Shown here piece after piece: positions 24,845 through 38,094 of a stretch of DNA of 64,000 nucleotides. Origin of the DNA: Epiperipatus broadwayi (lineage: Eukaryota > Onychophora > Udeonychophora > Euonychophora > Peripatidae); assembly GCA_028023455.1 (NCBI GenBank), contig JAQFVV010012400.1, forward strand, positions 14,021,748 through 14,085,747, given 5' to 3'. How positions within the stretch are numbered: the stretch's first letter is position 1; each line of letters opens with the position of its first letter. The notes below the pieces were generated by a model, which saw only the letters and a program-made list of their open reading frames with translations, did not search any database and was not told the origin of the DNA. A program made the translations under genes and the position numbers.

Positions 24845-26193
24845 ACTATCAATGAAAATTTTACTACTAAGGATAGTTTGGACAGCTCTCTTTTCACAAT
24901 GGGCTTTGGTTTTAAGGGCCACCCCATTACCTCCACTTAGGACTGGATCACAAGCATCCAGATATCTTGATAAGCTGTTTGATCACCCGGACTAAAAGAT
25001 CTCTTTCACATCAATAGGTACAGTAGAAAGAAACCAGTTACATGGTAACGAATCCCGGGAGCAAGCACACATTCGAGACGCACAGATTCAAATTATGTAT
25101 TTTATTAACGCCTTGGTATCTGAAATCTTACTCCCACCATCAGTTCATCCCTCCATAATAATTTATATTTCAGCTTTGATCTGAAACAGAATCTAATTTT
25201 GTAAGCTTACAATCTATATAGAGAAATGTGTACTGATTAAGTAAAATATTAGTCATGATTAATGATGATCACTTCTGCTGATTAACTAAAGCAAATCTAA
25301 GTCCCAAAACATAGCATAAATAAGGCATAGATAATCATGAGCTAAACTTGAAATAAATCTAGTGCTGTAATAATAAGTGTCATGAAAATGTAACTTGGTA
25401 AATTATGAATCATCATCACCTGCGAATGAGAGAAAATATTAATCTGTAAATTAAACAGCCTGTAATTTGTTAAATCATTATCACCTGCGAGTGAAACAAA
25501 TTTGTGTCGTTCAATTGTTTTATTTTATTTTATTACTTAAATTCTAGCTATTATTAAATTTATTTAAAATATAACTCTGCTTAGTGTATCAATTTTTGCT
25601 CATTATACATTAGTTAATTATTAACTAGTACTTAGTTATTTATGAATCACAGTCTAAATTTAGTAATGTCTGTTGGTTAGGTCACGTCTATATAGCTATA
25701 TTTTGAATATGTCAGTTTCCATAGTCTCATATTCCACCAATGTGCTACTGCCGGCACGTGAATTAAGGAAATACTGGGGTAGCCTCATATGTCATCCATA
25801 AGGTAGTAAATCTTTTGAGCGTTGGTAAAATAAATGGTGAGATTGGGTTCAGGGTCTCAACAATCTCATTTCGATCAGCCTTGGGAGGATTTACTAAAAC
25901 TCTGGATTTTGTTGCGCGAATGTACAGATATGACCGTTACAATATATAACTTTTTTAAGTATCTTTTACTTTGAAAATTGTTTTTCTTAATATTATATAT
26001 TTATTAGACAGTAGTAATAAAATATTTTATATTAATATTAAAATTATTTATCACATTTTACATCTAAAAATATTTTAATAAAAAATGTTGAAAAATATCC
26101 TTTAAATAATCTGACTAAAGGCCACATATATGAAAAATAAATTAACATTAGTGTAAGTTCAATGTACTAAAATAAAGGCTGGAGAAATGATTA
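24845..26193. other. Unassigned, partly GC-richer sequence
   Basis: Two patches are richer in G and C than their surroundings: 24880-25160 (with CCCGGGAGC and TTCGAGACGC) and 25720-25940 (with GCCGGCACGTG). Neither gives a convincing exon or known element. They may be decayed mobile DNA. Confidence 0.35.
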
Positions 26194-26417
26194 ATCTAGA
26201 ATGCACACATATTTAAAAACAAGTAGAACTGTAAAAAAAATTAATATACTAAACTCCATTATTGCAAAAACAGTTATCTATTGAGATACTTCATTATTTT
26301 TTTTTATCTAGAATGCACACATATTTAAAAACTCATAGAACTGTAAAAAAAATTAATATACTAGATTCCATGATTGCATGGAAAGCTATTTATTAAGATA
26401 TTTCTTTTTTTTTTTTT
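26194..26417. repeat. Tandem duplication of a 112-bp unit
   Basis: ATCTAGAATGCACACATATTT starts at 26194 and again at 26306. AGAACTGTAAAAAAAATTAA also recurs at the same offset. Two copies with scattered differences. Confidence 0.85.
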
Positions 26418-27719
26418 CTTTTAAAATCACAATTTTTACATTGTTTTAATTAAAATACTGATTTTTTTTAATTGAAAAAAAAAAAAAAAATCATGAGGCC
26501 AGTATAATTGAATAGCAGCAAAATCAAAGTTTTAGCACTGCCTTCTTATCTGATTTTTTTTTTTTTTTTTGTAATCAGTTTCCACACAATTTGTGAGATT
26601 ATTTTAAGAATACTTTTGGAATACATAAAAACATTTTTTTTTTTTTTTAAAACTTTATTTAAGATTTGTGATTATTTTTTCATAATAATTTTATAATTAT
26701 TAAAAATCAAAAATATACAATATTACATTTTTATTTTATATGTATAAGTTTTATTTTTAAAAACAAAAGGTATTAGCTTCTAGCATAATGTTAACAAAGA
26801 AAACTTCAGCATCCTCATCACTACAATTTACGAAAATAAAAGCTAATTTGTCACTGTAGACACTGTTAAGTTTTTCCGAGATATTCTACAAATAAGAAAA
26901 CAATTTTAAAACAGAATCTGACAGATTTATTAGATAAACTTTTATTCATTCACATTTTAAATACAAATTTCAGTTGAAGATTTTGTTTGTTTATAAGTCA
27001 GTCTGCTTTATCAACTGTTCAATGACAAAAGCATTTATTGTTATTACGAATTCATTTTTTCAATATTTGCAAAATTCAAATATGAATTTTTCGAATTTTT
27101 TTTTATTTGCCAATATATATCACTACCAAATGAAGTTCAATTTATTTGAATTCTGATATAGAATGATTTAATCCTAAAATGAAATAGTGAAAGCTTACTA
27201 AGTCTTACCAGGAAAAACAACTAAATCTGTGGCAGTGCTAGAGTTGGTGAAGATAAAAAAAATTATCTCAAATCAATTTTGAACAGAAAAAAACAATTTA
27301 AAAAAAAAAATATCAAAATTATAAAAAGATATAAAATGTTGAATTGATGGGGCATCTCTAAATCAGTTTACTAAAAAAAAATTATGTCCAAGTCAGCTTG
27401 CTCAAGAAAAAAAATTTTTTAAAGAATGGTAGCAAATTGAAAAAAGGTGAATGAGTCTAGGAAAAAACTCTAAATCAACTAACAAAAATTTATATTTTTG
27501 AAAAACTATTTAACCATATATGATGATATAGCATTTATATTTTTCAATTGATATTTCAATTTAAAATAGTGCAAAATTTATACATACTATGCATGTGCAA
27601 GTTCCATCATTGTTATTTAATTTTACTTTCAGAAAAATTAAAATTTATTTTTCTAGGCTGAAAATTAATGATTTTTTCCAATTAATGTTTTTTTTCCCCC
27701 ACTTCCATTGTTCTTATGG
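26418..27719. other. AT-rich noncoding stretch with long homopolymers
   Basis: Several T and A runs of more than ten bases (26400-26660). Short open stretches are phenylalanine/lysine-rich by-products. Confidence 0.55.
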
Positions 27720-28289
27720 TGTTTATAGAAAAATATACATTGGAGAATCATGGATTATTCAACTGATTCAAAAGCATCAATGATTTCTTGGAACTCAAAG
27801 CTTATATTTTCTTGTAATTTTCTAATGATTTCTCAGAAATAATAGTTACTTAAAAAAATAATTAACAAGCCACCTTTGCCCATAAGTATAGGAATTGTCT
27901 TTACTGCATTGTCTTTTTACCCTGATTAGATCAGAATAAAAATTTACTATTGAACATTACCAAGTGATATCTATCATGTGGGTAATTTTATAAAGCCATA
28001 ACTTTTTAATCACTCATAAATATTACTTTTTTTTTTCTCAATTATTATTAAAAATATAAGAAAAAAAATCATTTTTGATATTAACAAGCATTCTTCTAAA
28101 GAAAAAAAAAGGAGGTACTTATGTAGTATGCCTGCCGGAAGCATGCCACCCATTTTTATTTTAAATAATCCATTTCCAGAGTCTTCCAACACATGGTATA
28201 AACATTATAGCTGACTCTAACTTATCATATTTAACATTTACTTTTTGTTTTATTTATTAAAATGATAAAGAAACACACAAGTCCAAAGG

Positions 28290-29165
28290 ATTGTAATTAA
28301 AAAGTTTTTTAATGTAAATGCAGTAAAATAAAAATAAAATGTAATTAAGCAAACTATAACAAAAGTGGTTATTCATGACCGCTAACAGACATCATTTTGC
28401 AGACGGGCACTAACCAGTAATTTTGAAAATATTCCACTGCATTTTGTTCTATCAATGAAAGATTCCAAATTTTAATCATACTTCCAAAAATAATAAAGCA
28501 ATAAAGGACTGTTAAAAAAATAATAATTTTAGTTAACAAATATTATAAAAATCATGGTAATTTTAGCCATGTTTTACTGTTTGCCATGTGTCAAGGATTT
28601 ACCATATGGTAACATTTGAATGTTATGCTGTGAATGAAATTTATTTTAAAATGTATTCAATTTTTTTTTAATTAACATTCAATTTAAAATACATAAGCGT
28701 TATATTTTAAATATCCATTTTCAGGGTCAAAGTATTTGTTTACATTTTTTCCCTGCAAAATTATTTTCTCAAATATGGTCGAATTTTTTCTTGTCAAAAT
28801 TATTTTCTCAAATATGTGTAGCTTGTTAACTTTAAAAAATATTAACAAATGTAATTTAAATTGAATGTTAATTTTAAAACATTTGAATACATTTTTTAGT
28901 GAATTCCATTCATGTTCAAATATTAACATGTGGTAAACCCTTAACAGGTGGCAAATTACATTCGTTAATTAAAATTATTTTTTAACAATGATTTTTTGCT
29001 TTATCATTTTTGGAAATATGATTAAAATTCGGAATCTTCCATCAACAGAAAAAAATAGTGGAATATGTCATTTATGTCCGCAAACATGAATAACCACATT
29101 TGTTATAGTTTGCTTAATCATGTTTTACTTTCTTTACTGCATTCACATTAAAAAAAAATTTAATA
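28290..29165. mobile_element. Large diverged fold-back element
   Basis: Arms of roughly 390 bp (28290-28680) and 300-390 bp (28800-29165) are inverted copies. Mirrored landmarks include AATGCAGTAAA, TTAAGCAAACTATAACAAA, TGTGGTTATTCATG and GATTCC(A/G)AATTTTAATCATA. Divergence of the arms is substantial, so the element is old. The centre holds a two-copy repeat, AAAATTATTTTCTCAAATATG (28758 and 28797). No ORF. Confidence 0.75.
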
Positions 29166-29559
29166 CCTTTTGGACTTTCTTCAACCCCCACTTCCCTTTG
29201 CTTTTTCAAGTGATAAATCAACAATTCTACTCAACACTTACTTGTGCAGATGCTTCAACTCAACTCTGCAATCAGAAGAAGATGTGTCATGAAGCTATAT
29301 CGGAATTTTTATATATATATTTACCTTTTTGCTGCAAGTAACATTTTGTAGTAATCATTTGATTTTATATTTTAGGGGGGTTTTAGTTAACAATGAAATA
29401 TTTTCCAAAAGATGAAAGATAAGACAGATAATGAAATAGCATTATTAACATTGTACATTGCACAAATCTAAACATTTTTAATAGATTTAATTACTTTTGT
29501 CAGTATGTCCATATATTGTTCATCTATTACAACATCACTTTAAAATCCTTAATTAATAG

Positions 29560-30730
29560 CATCATTTTCTTTTCTAAACAGATATTGAATATATTCTGTC
29601 CATCATTTCCTTTTTTAAACAAATATTAAAGATATTTTTTTCCATCTTTTCAATATATCATTCCTATAAGTTAATTTCTTCTATTCTTATCAGCTATTTC
29701 ACTCATAAACCATTTCTTTTTTTCCCAAATGACATTTCTAATTCTTTCAAATATCATATTCTCTTTTTTGTCTTTTCCAAAGATTTTTCTTTTGTTCACT
29801 GTCTTTCCATAGTTGATTATTAATTTTTTTAATATATGTTTTGTCCTTTTTCCCTATTGCATTCTTCCATATCCATATTTCCATTTTTTCAAACATTCCT
29901 TCAATTGTCCAAGGTCATTTAGCTTTCCTTAATCAAATGGTTCATATTATATTTTTTGCTGTCCTTAATATTCCCTCTTTAATTCTGCAGTACAGTTTAT
30001 CAGAATCATTCATACAATCCTCATCTTAATTTTTTCACATATGAAATTATACTTTATTTTCGACATTCCTCTTAATTTATCCAAATCCCATCTTAATATA
30101 TCTTTTCCCTCTTTTCATTTGTGAACTCTTAACAGCATTCTATATCTATCCTGTATCAATATATAATCTAATATTTTTATCAAAACTTTTTTTAAGATGA
30201 CTATTAAATCAAATGTTTGCACCACAAAATTAATCTCTTTACAAAATTCCATAAGCTGACTGACTGACTCATTATTTTTTCCAGTATCATAATTCGCAAT
30301 AATGTTTCCTTTCTAATTTTCCCTATAACAGAATTCCAATCACCCAATAACAATATATATAAATTTTTATTCTCTCATATTATTTTCTCCATCTTTTCAT
30401 ATTCTATATCAACATGATGACTAGAAGTTGACATAAATTATGTGAATACCAAATCCTTTGAACATGCAGTTATTTTCATCATCACAAGTCTATCGGCAAT
30501 ATTAACTTTGCCACATTAGTGAAATTTTCTTTAACAACAATATTACTACAATCACCAACAGAATAAATCAATATCCTCAGTATTTACTTTTCTACATCCA
30601 TTCTACCTCACTTCACTTAATCCTGTAACTTCAATATTTACTTTCATTTCCTCCTTCAAATTTACCAATTTACCAGTACTTCTCAATGACCAGATATCTA
30701 CTCATAATGCACTATATGAGGATTTTAATG
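29560..30730 (-). pseudogene. Decayed LINE, endonuclease and linker region
   Basis: Read on the minus strand, fragments in shifting frames match the apurinic-type endonuclease of non-LTR retrotransposons of the kind annotated in invertebrates as craniofacial development protein 2-like: TGKLVNLKEEMKVNIEV, TGLSEVR, NTEDIDLF, a STSSHHVDIEYEKME section, the catalytic GDWNSVIGK (near 30340), and the post-endonuclease WDLDKLRG section (near 30090). There are numerous stops and indels. Reverse transcriptase motifs do not follow convincingly. It is distinct from the RTE copies elsewhere in the window, since its endonuclease sequence and linker differ. Found only in copy 1 of duplication B. Confidence 0.75.
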
Positions 30731-31440
30731 GTTTGCAACCTGCTGGATTATACAAGTCTTCCCTACCTGGTTGTGAATAACAAAAAAAAATGCAAATAAG
30801 CAATTAATGACAAAAGGAAATGGAAAAAGGGACAATGGCATGTAGTATAAAATTCCACAATTCTTATGACAGAGAATGTCTAATGGTGAATGCTGACTGC
30901 CATTAAATAAGTTAACATACCCACTAGGTGTCAAGTCAGCAACAGCATTTTTCCCAAGTTAACAGAAGTTCACTATATGTGATAACAATGAAGAGGAAAG
31001 TGATAGATGGATGAACAGGAAACCACTTTGTCTTATAATTCCCAAGTTTTTTTTCCATCTTGATTCATTATTTTGCGATGTTTGGAATGATGAATTGTCT
31101 TCAATAATTCATGTTATATATCATTTTAGTGGAAGTTATATAAAAAAAGTAATAAATCTATTAATATAAATATAATTTTAAAATGTATCTATTAAAATTT
31201 AGAATTTATGAAGAAACAAATTTAATAATTTTTATAAAGTGTAAAGTTATCTTTTTTATATTACTATTTTAAATATGTAATGATTATATTTTTTCAACTT
31301 TATTACATTACTTGCTATTTTATTTTTTCAATAACATTCAATAGTTGAATTTTGCAAAGTGCAAACTGAAGTTATCACAAAAATTATCTTAAACCAATTC
31401 TTCAAAAATCCAATATGCCTGCCAAAATCGCTAAAAAGTT

Positions 31441-33223
31441 AAATTAGTAAAATTTCACAATATGGCCATTCTAATCCCAGATGGGAAAAAAAAAAGAACA
31501 AGAGCAAAAATTGCTGCACATGAAATTAACAGATGGAAATGTATTTGCACAAAAACACAATTCTATTGTCACAATTAGTGAAATGAAAACGAATGACAAG
31601 ATCTCATGATGACAAGTTCCTACATTAATGTGGCTAAAAATAGTAAAAAAAAAAAAAAATGGAACAAAAGAGGACACACTCAGAAAAAGCACATCAAATA
31701 TAAAGTGAGACTGACATCCACTATATCACCAATCACTAATTCGTTTAAACACAATTCAAACAATATATATTTATATAATAATAAAAAATTATAAATGAAA
31801 ATAAATTCTTATTTATCTTATATTTCTTCTATTAATTTTCAGTACGCTTAGATCATTAGTTTCTCAGTTCAGACTGATTAAAACTTATGAGAGCATTCCA
31901 TAATCTATATTTTTGAGTACGATTTTCTATACACTTGATATACGAAAGTGAAATAAGCTCTCTCATTTGGATGTTTTTTACATATCTTCCCCTCTACTAC
32001 CTAATAAATAAATTGAAATGTCAATATATGACTCATCCAATTTAACCTTTTTGTCATAATTTGAGACACAAAGTGACCTTATTTCCTCTATCTTTTTCTC
32101 TACCTATCTTCTCTATTTTTTTCAATTATATTAGTTTTATTCACCAAAACCCTTCATAACTACTTCGGATCATAAAGCGGGCGACCCACATGTCTTATTT
32201 GATTGGTCAAAATTTTTTTAATGACGTAAAAACTATAAGCATGACGTAAACAGAAATACAAGCATTTTATACATCTTTTACGTAGCTTTTTAAGGCTGTC
32301 TTTAAAAAAAAAAATCAGATAAAAATTTGTATTTTTTATTAATTTTTTCGTAACTGGCGCATTTAACTTTTTTTTTTATCAATTTTGTAATTTCCATGAA
32401 GCAATAAAGACAGAAAACACTTATCAGCCTAACAATATGCTTTTATCAGAATAAAAATACTCTGATTCACAAACAAGGCCTTCAATGGAGTCTAAATGTA
32501 AGCAGAATATTGGGCTCATAAATATACAATTTTAATTTTTTAATTTTTTGAATATTTTTTTTTTAAATTATTTGAAAAAATGATTTAATTTTTATTAATT
32601 TGAGTTTGTAGTGATGTGTGTCTATATAAATTCTATATTTATTTATGCTCATATGAATTCATATGTACGATAATTTTCTGTGTTCTAATCCATTTATTTT
32701 ACAAAAATAAACTTATTTTATAAAAATAATGATTTTCAAAAGGTTTAATAATTTATTAATTATTATTATGTTTATATGGTGTGTTTGTGTTTACAAGTAA
32801 TGATTTACAAAACTAACAATCAAATGTACAGAAAAATTGCATATGCAGGCAAATAATCAAATTCTGATTCTTGCCTATGCCTTGATACTCATACTGTGGA
32901 GTCACTCTAGTTTTCCTATATGTTTCACCACATTATTTTCTATAGCTAACAAATGGACTATATGCAAATAAATTATATCTATGTGATACAATAAATATAA
33001 CAAGATAGCATCACTGGTGTGCATAAAGAATATAAACATTACTGATGTACACAAAAAAATATAAAATGAAGATATGAAACTCATTCTATCAGTGATAGAC
33101 AGTAGCCTACAATTTCTAGTTTTAGATAAACAAGAAGCCAATTGCTATGATGACAAATGCATATCTATCTTCTGTAAATGATTTGTTTTGTATCTTTTAT
33201 TAGAATGAATCTTTTTCTTATAG
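31441..33223. other. AT-rich stretch; possible intron
   Basis: No gene seen, but the end (33208-33223, a T-rich tract then ATAG) would serve as a splice acceptor for the exon candidate that follows. A GC-richer patch at 32160-32200 (AAAGCGGGCGACCCACATG) is unassigned. Confidence 0.4.
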
Positions 33224-33300
33224 CGTCTGGAGTACAAGATAAACATGAAGAATTCTTATGCGAATACTTTTGGAGATTCTGAAGCTATGGATTATCTCAG
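33224..33300 (+). CDS. Candidate internal exon, unrecognised protein
   Basis: A 77-bp stretch preceded by a polypyrimidine tract ending CTTTTTCTTATAG and followed by a strong donor, GTAAGATA. One frame is open throughout and reads RLEYKINMKNSYANTFGDSE, continuing AMDYL. The exon starts in phase 0 and leaves two bases (AG) at its end. The amino-acid mix is balanced, unlike the K/N/I/F-rich spurious ORFs around it. An ATG eight codons in could instead be a translation start. I do not recognise the protein. The evidence is only splice signals plus an open frame in a short interval, so chance is possible. Confidence 0.35.
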
Positions 33301-36300
33301 GTAAGATATATTATATATAGTTTGAAAGATAATCTTAGGAGGAATACAAAGAAATTATCACTGAAGATATAATTTAAACTTAGTTAATGATGAATTAGAA
33401 ATTATGAACAAGCAATAAAGTAATAATTATGTCAGATGTTGAAATTCTTTTTTACCTTATTTTTTAAATGGTTATCACTATTTGTCTTAGACTTATTGTT
33501 TTTCTTAGTTTTTTTAGTTTCTATTAATGTAAATTTTTTTGCTCTAACATAAATTAAAACTGAAGTTATTGTGAAAATTGTGTCTCAGATCAGTTTTTTT
33601 TTAAAATTCAATATGGCGCCTAAAAACTGAAGCAGAAAAATCAAGAATCTCACATTGAAAAAATAAGCAGTTACAAGTTTTCTACAGATAAAAACTTAAC
33701 ACCCTACCACAAACTTTGAATAGCCAATTTAAAAAAAAAAACAAGTTTAAAATTAGAAAAATAAGTAATAATAAATATTTTATTAAACATTATTAATTTT
33801 AAAAAAATTAATGTGGATGTACAAACCAAATATTGCAAAAAAAAATTTATAACATTTTATCATTGTACTTCAAACATGCAGAATATATAAATACATTTCT
33901 CATACTAACCCATCATGGCCACCTGCTATGATTATTATAGCAGTGGTGCCTCAATCAGATCCCACTCCCCAAATTAGTAGAATGAATAATTCAGCAACTA
34001 TTATTAAACAATGGTAACAGAAAACATTGCAAATCGTGGCAGTCATAAGACAGTCATTGATCACCTCATCCAATATAAAATCTATAATACGTTATTCCAA
34101 GAAAAATGACCAATCATGAGATTCCTGCTCTCGATTAATATGCCCTACAAAATCCTATGTTAATGAAAATGACTTTTTATCATTCACCAATGCAGTTGGT
34201 TATCTCCAGAAGATTAACATTCTCCAACTCTTTCCCAGCAACATGTACTGTCATTCAAAATCACATCTAGCATCCAAGACATCTCAAAAAAGCACTGATG
34301 ATTCGCCACACTACTGCACCAAAATGCTCTTTTCACTACTGACATTACAACTACTCGTCCCAATATAAGAATCCCATAAATGTTTTAACCATATTTTGTG
34401 AAAATATAGTAAAAGATATATATTCATGCAAATTTAAAGTAGTTAGAAAAACATGGCAATAGAGAGTTTTAAAGGATATAAGAAACAAACCTTAAGCAGG
34501 CTTATCATAAATATCCTCAATCTGACCTTCATATCCAGAATGGACCTTAAGAGATTTTTAGCTGAGAATTTTTTCAGCGACCAATTCATAACCAACTAAC
34601 ACTGCTCAGAAAATGGCATTTTAACTATTTTTTAGCAGTAAAAAAAAAAATTGTCAGGCAATTTGAGTTGATTAGACAAATAATATACTGACGGTATAGA
34701 AAAAATGAATAATATACTGCAACATTCAGCATTAATAAAAGTGATTTCACACATCTATGGTTAGGTCTTGACTTATATTTTTAAAAAACTAATGCTGATA
34801 CCTATTGCATCTTAATAATGTAAAAAGTATTACTAATTGAAATCTCATTATTAAAATATACAATGAATTTGTATATGAAATGCTAGAATAAATTTGTAAC
34901 AAAGTAGTTAACAATAGCAAACTTCTAACAATTATTACTATCATTTGTTTATTTGCAATATAATTTGGACTTGAAAAATTTTTTTAGGTTGCAAATAAGC
35001 ATAGAATTTTTCTTTTCGGTTGCCAATCCATAGCTATCACAACTGAGCATCAGCTATTTTTCACTAAAGGATAAATAAAAATGAAAAAAGTTAAATCCTT
35101 ACACCCTATAATTGGAAAACAAGTTACTAATACCTTTTTCATTGTTTCTGTATAAGGTTATCAGAGAGATTTTTGTTCAGAGGTGAATTATTTAAAAGAT
35201 GCTTTATCTATCATTTTACCTTCAATAAAAAAATGTATATATAATCATCTAGTAGCAAATCAAAATTATTGCAAATAAACATATATATATATTACTATGC
35301 TTTCAAAGATTTTATTGATTAGATGCTTCCAAACGTAGAAAATAAATAAGTAGTTACCAAAGTTAAATTTTAAGATATCAAGCGCTATAGAGTTATTGAT
35401 GAAGTACAAATACAAAAAACAAATATTATCAAATGAATAATTTATATATTACATTTATTGATATGATCAAGGCACTTTATTCTGTTAACTATAAATGTTT
35501 CTGGCACTATTTGAAATTAGTTGATTATTCCCCTATGATTAATCATATAATGCAGCTTTTACATATTGATATGAGAGGATTATTATTGATGATGCAAATT
35601 CAAACATTTGAAATAAAACACAAATATGGGGAGTAACTCAAACTTTATTTTTCATTTTTATAATAATAATAATTTTTAATAAAGCAAATATTAAGATGTG
35701 ATAAGTTTGTTAGTGGAGATTTTAATTTTATCTATCACAAAACATCTTTCAGACTTGTAGATTTACAATATGCTGATACTGTGCTATTTTTGTCTATACA
35801 AGAGATGATCTACAAAAACAATGCTCTGAATGCACTACAGAATCTGTTTTTATAATTAATTTTAAAAAAACTAGAACTTTATCAGTCAGTAATGAAAATA
35901 AAATCTTAAATATCCTATCAAAATAATATGAAGTTACAACAAAAATTGACTTTAAAAATGCTTTATAAAATTTAGAAAATATGATAGAAAGATCATAAGA
36001 GCAATAAGTAATTCTTTAACTTGATGTAGCGATATTGAATCTTAGATAGATTAGACATGCAATGTGAATAAATAGTATTGGACTTAACTAAAAAAAAATT
36101 TGACCATGATCTTCATCATGTTTTTCATTGGATTTCAAGTCAATTGACTCAAGACTGTATTGATTGCTGTCATTTTGCTGTCATTAAGATATGGCTGAAG
36201 ATAAAACACAGTAAAGAATTACAGTTAGGCAAAAATGTTAAGTCTTTTGGAAAAAAAAATTTGTTGCAGAAGTTTAAGAAATGCATTAAATAAATAAGCC

Positions 36301-36325
36301 AAAGGATACAGCATTAATATTTTCT
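33301..36325. other. Unassigned stretch; possible intron
   Basis: Mostly AT-rich. The part 33900-34380 is richer in C and of higher complexity (CCCATCATGGCCACCTGC near 33910) and may be a decayed coding or mobile sequence, but no motif is readable. The phrase CAATATGGCGCC near 33610 belongs to a repeat also seen at 31.42 and 49.94 kb. Confidence 0.4.
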
Positions 36326-36446
36326 ATTGTTATCGATCCACTGCAGGATAGTCACTCCAAATTTAATCCAGTTACTCAGATTCCTAGCTTATCTTCTCCA
36401 GAAAACACCAACAAACTTCCTGATTTCATCCATCCCCCTCACATGT
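36326..36446 (-). pseudogene. Short decayed RTE 3' fragment
   Basis: About 120 bp resemble the 3' coding end of the RTE LINE: ATCGATCCACTGCAGGAT, AATTTAATCCA, CTTATCTTCTCCA and TTTCATCCATCC align with 12188-12310 at moderate identity. It corresponds to the C-terminal end of the reverse transcriptase ORF. It is a heavily decayed relic. Confidence 0.75.
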
Positions 36447-37270
36447 AAAGTATTATTAAATTCTCTATTATATTATGTATACAGAGGTATCTGTGTTCTG
36501 CCGATTACTTTCAATAGTTATCATCTTATATCTTTTTGTTCATCTTTTTTCTTCTGAAGTTAGAATGATCATTCTTGGTGAACTGAGGCTAATGGTGAGT
36601 TATTGATTTTAAAATAATGCTAACTACAAATATACTAAACAAAAACACAGGTGTATAATGGAAATCACAAAAAAATAATAAATGGGTTAGTTTACATAGG
36701 AAATGTAATAATAGTTTTGGACAATTTCTAACTAAATATTACGCAAAAAGAAAGTTTTTAAAACGTCTATAATAGGATAGGCAGATGATATCAAAGCAAA
36801 GCAAGATCATCGGCGAAAAATGGTTTTAAAATAGTTATCGTAATATACTATACACAATATATGCACATAGTTCATGATTAGTGTGAAAAAAATTATATAG
36901 AAATGAAATATTTTATAAATAAATAAAAATTAAATCTTGACCTATATTGTACAAAAACTGAACTTAATTTAAAAAAAATTCGCAGATTATAGTATTTTAA
37001 ATCTTGCTAGAGAGGAAAATACATATTTGTGTATTTGTAAATATTTCAAACTATATTCATATTTTATTAAAAAATATAAAGCTGAACAGTTCTTGGCGAT
37101 GTAGTAAAAATGGTATATTCAAGTTATATTCTTAGATCGATTCGCGACTGAAAAAATTAGTATATAAATAAAATACTCAATTTAGACAACTGAATAGAAA
37201 TATTGCGCTACAACCCGCCGCTAAATGAACAAATCTGTTGTGCTCAAACCCGTCAATCGTAAACCGAACG

Positions 37271-37276
37271 TCACGT
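37271..37276. promoter_or_regulatory. E-box CACGTG within ACGTCACGTGG
   Basis: A palindromic CACGTG site overlapping an ACGTCA half-site in a CpG-rich context. Known as a binding core for bHLH-type factors. Function here is inferred only from context. Confidence 0.35.
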
Positions 37277-37913
37277 GGTCTCCCGAGCAACTATATTATT
37301 TAACTTTATAAGATTGTTCCAATCATTTGTAATTTGTTAATATCAGCAATTATAAATGAGTACTTATAACAATCCTATAAACATTAAATAACAATATAGC
37401 ACTTGCAAATATTAAGTTTAGCGCACTTATCTAAACTAAAATAGAATGACCATTAACAAATATGTATTAAACGTTACAAACATAAAAGCCTAGATTTACT
37501 ATAACGTAAAGTGGAGCGACACATTAACAATTACAGAAGATACTACTCAAGTAATTTATGAAATTATCAATTACAAAGTTTGATATAACACACACGTTGC
37601 ATTTTAAATTGTCTCTGACATTACTAACTTGGTTTGCAATATATTTCAATGATAAAATTAATCGCACGTGTGCCTGCATGAGATAAAACATTAATTAATC
37701 TAGCATCTCGGTAAAAGATATCTACATAGATTTTATTTATATTGACAGAATTTTAAATTAGTATCTGAAACAAAATATTAAAATATTTTTTAGAATATTA
37801 TCTAATGAATTTATTTTAATTATATCGTAAAGACAAACGTTAAAAATATTTAAGGCCCTTTCAAATTAATAATTATAGTAGCTATAAATTATTTTTGAAT
37901 AAATTTAACTTAC

Positions 37914-37920
37914 CAGCCAT
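37914..37920 (-). CDS. Candidate first coding exon end: ATG-GCT-G then GTAAGT
   Basis: On the minus strand, GGCTATTATGGCTG runs directly into the donor GTAAGTT. The ATG has A at -3 and G at +4, a favourable start context. The coding part of this exon would be only seven bases (Met-Ala and the first base of codon 3), with the 5' UTR extending to about 38.05-38.13 kb. A short first coding exon ending in a consensus donor, just downstream of a CpG-rich CRE-bearing stretch, is a common gene-start layout. The downstream exons on the minus strand were not identified. Confidence 0.35.
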
Positions 37921-38086
37921 AATAGCCAATTAATCAAAAGAAATGTATATATTGCTTGAATAAATGATGTAATGATTTAAGCAAGTATTAGTACACGAAT
38001 TGACACATAAGCTCTACCGCTAGGTAGTCTAGAAAACCGCCATTACTTTCCCGCGTGCATAAGTTACGTCCGTTCTCAATCGCTAA

Positions 38087-38094
38087 TGACGTCA
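38087..38094. promoter_or_regulatory. CRE palindrome TGACGTCA
   Basis: A full consensus cAMP-response element lies about 170 bp upstream of the minus-strand ATG at 37920, in a stretch with several CpGs (CCGCGTGC, TACGTCCG). CREs near transcription starts bind CREB/ATF proteins. An eight-base site can also occur by chance. Confidence 0.4.

Larger units (their letters stand above)
27720..31440. repeat. Diverged segmental duplication B, copy 1
   Basis: Collinear, discontinuous similarity to 48230-49960. Paired landmarks: TACATTGGAGAATCATGGATTATTCAACTGATTCAA versus the 48.26-kb form; AATTAACAAGCCA; TTGATTTTATATTTTAG (29358 and 49310); AATATAATTTTAAAAT(G/T)TATCT; CCAATATG(C/G)C. Copy 1 is about 2 kb longer because it contains a fold-back element (28290-29165) and a decayed LINE (29560-30730). 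A short third relative of the CCAATATGGC section lies at about 33540-33625. Confidence 0.6.

Noticed and set aside
24083-24995. Three ORFs of 64-97 codons
   Set aside because: They run across the palindrome arms, and no domain or codon bias supports them.
30300-30350. Host AP endonuclease gene
   Set aside because: The GDWNSVIG region sits among stops and frameshifts, and its flanks match LINE endonuclease/linker text, so it is a retroelement relic.
36078-36293. 71-codon ORF as a gene
   Set aside because: AT-driven and rich in Lys, Ile and His, with no start context, splice context or motif.
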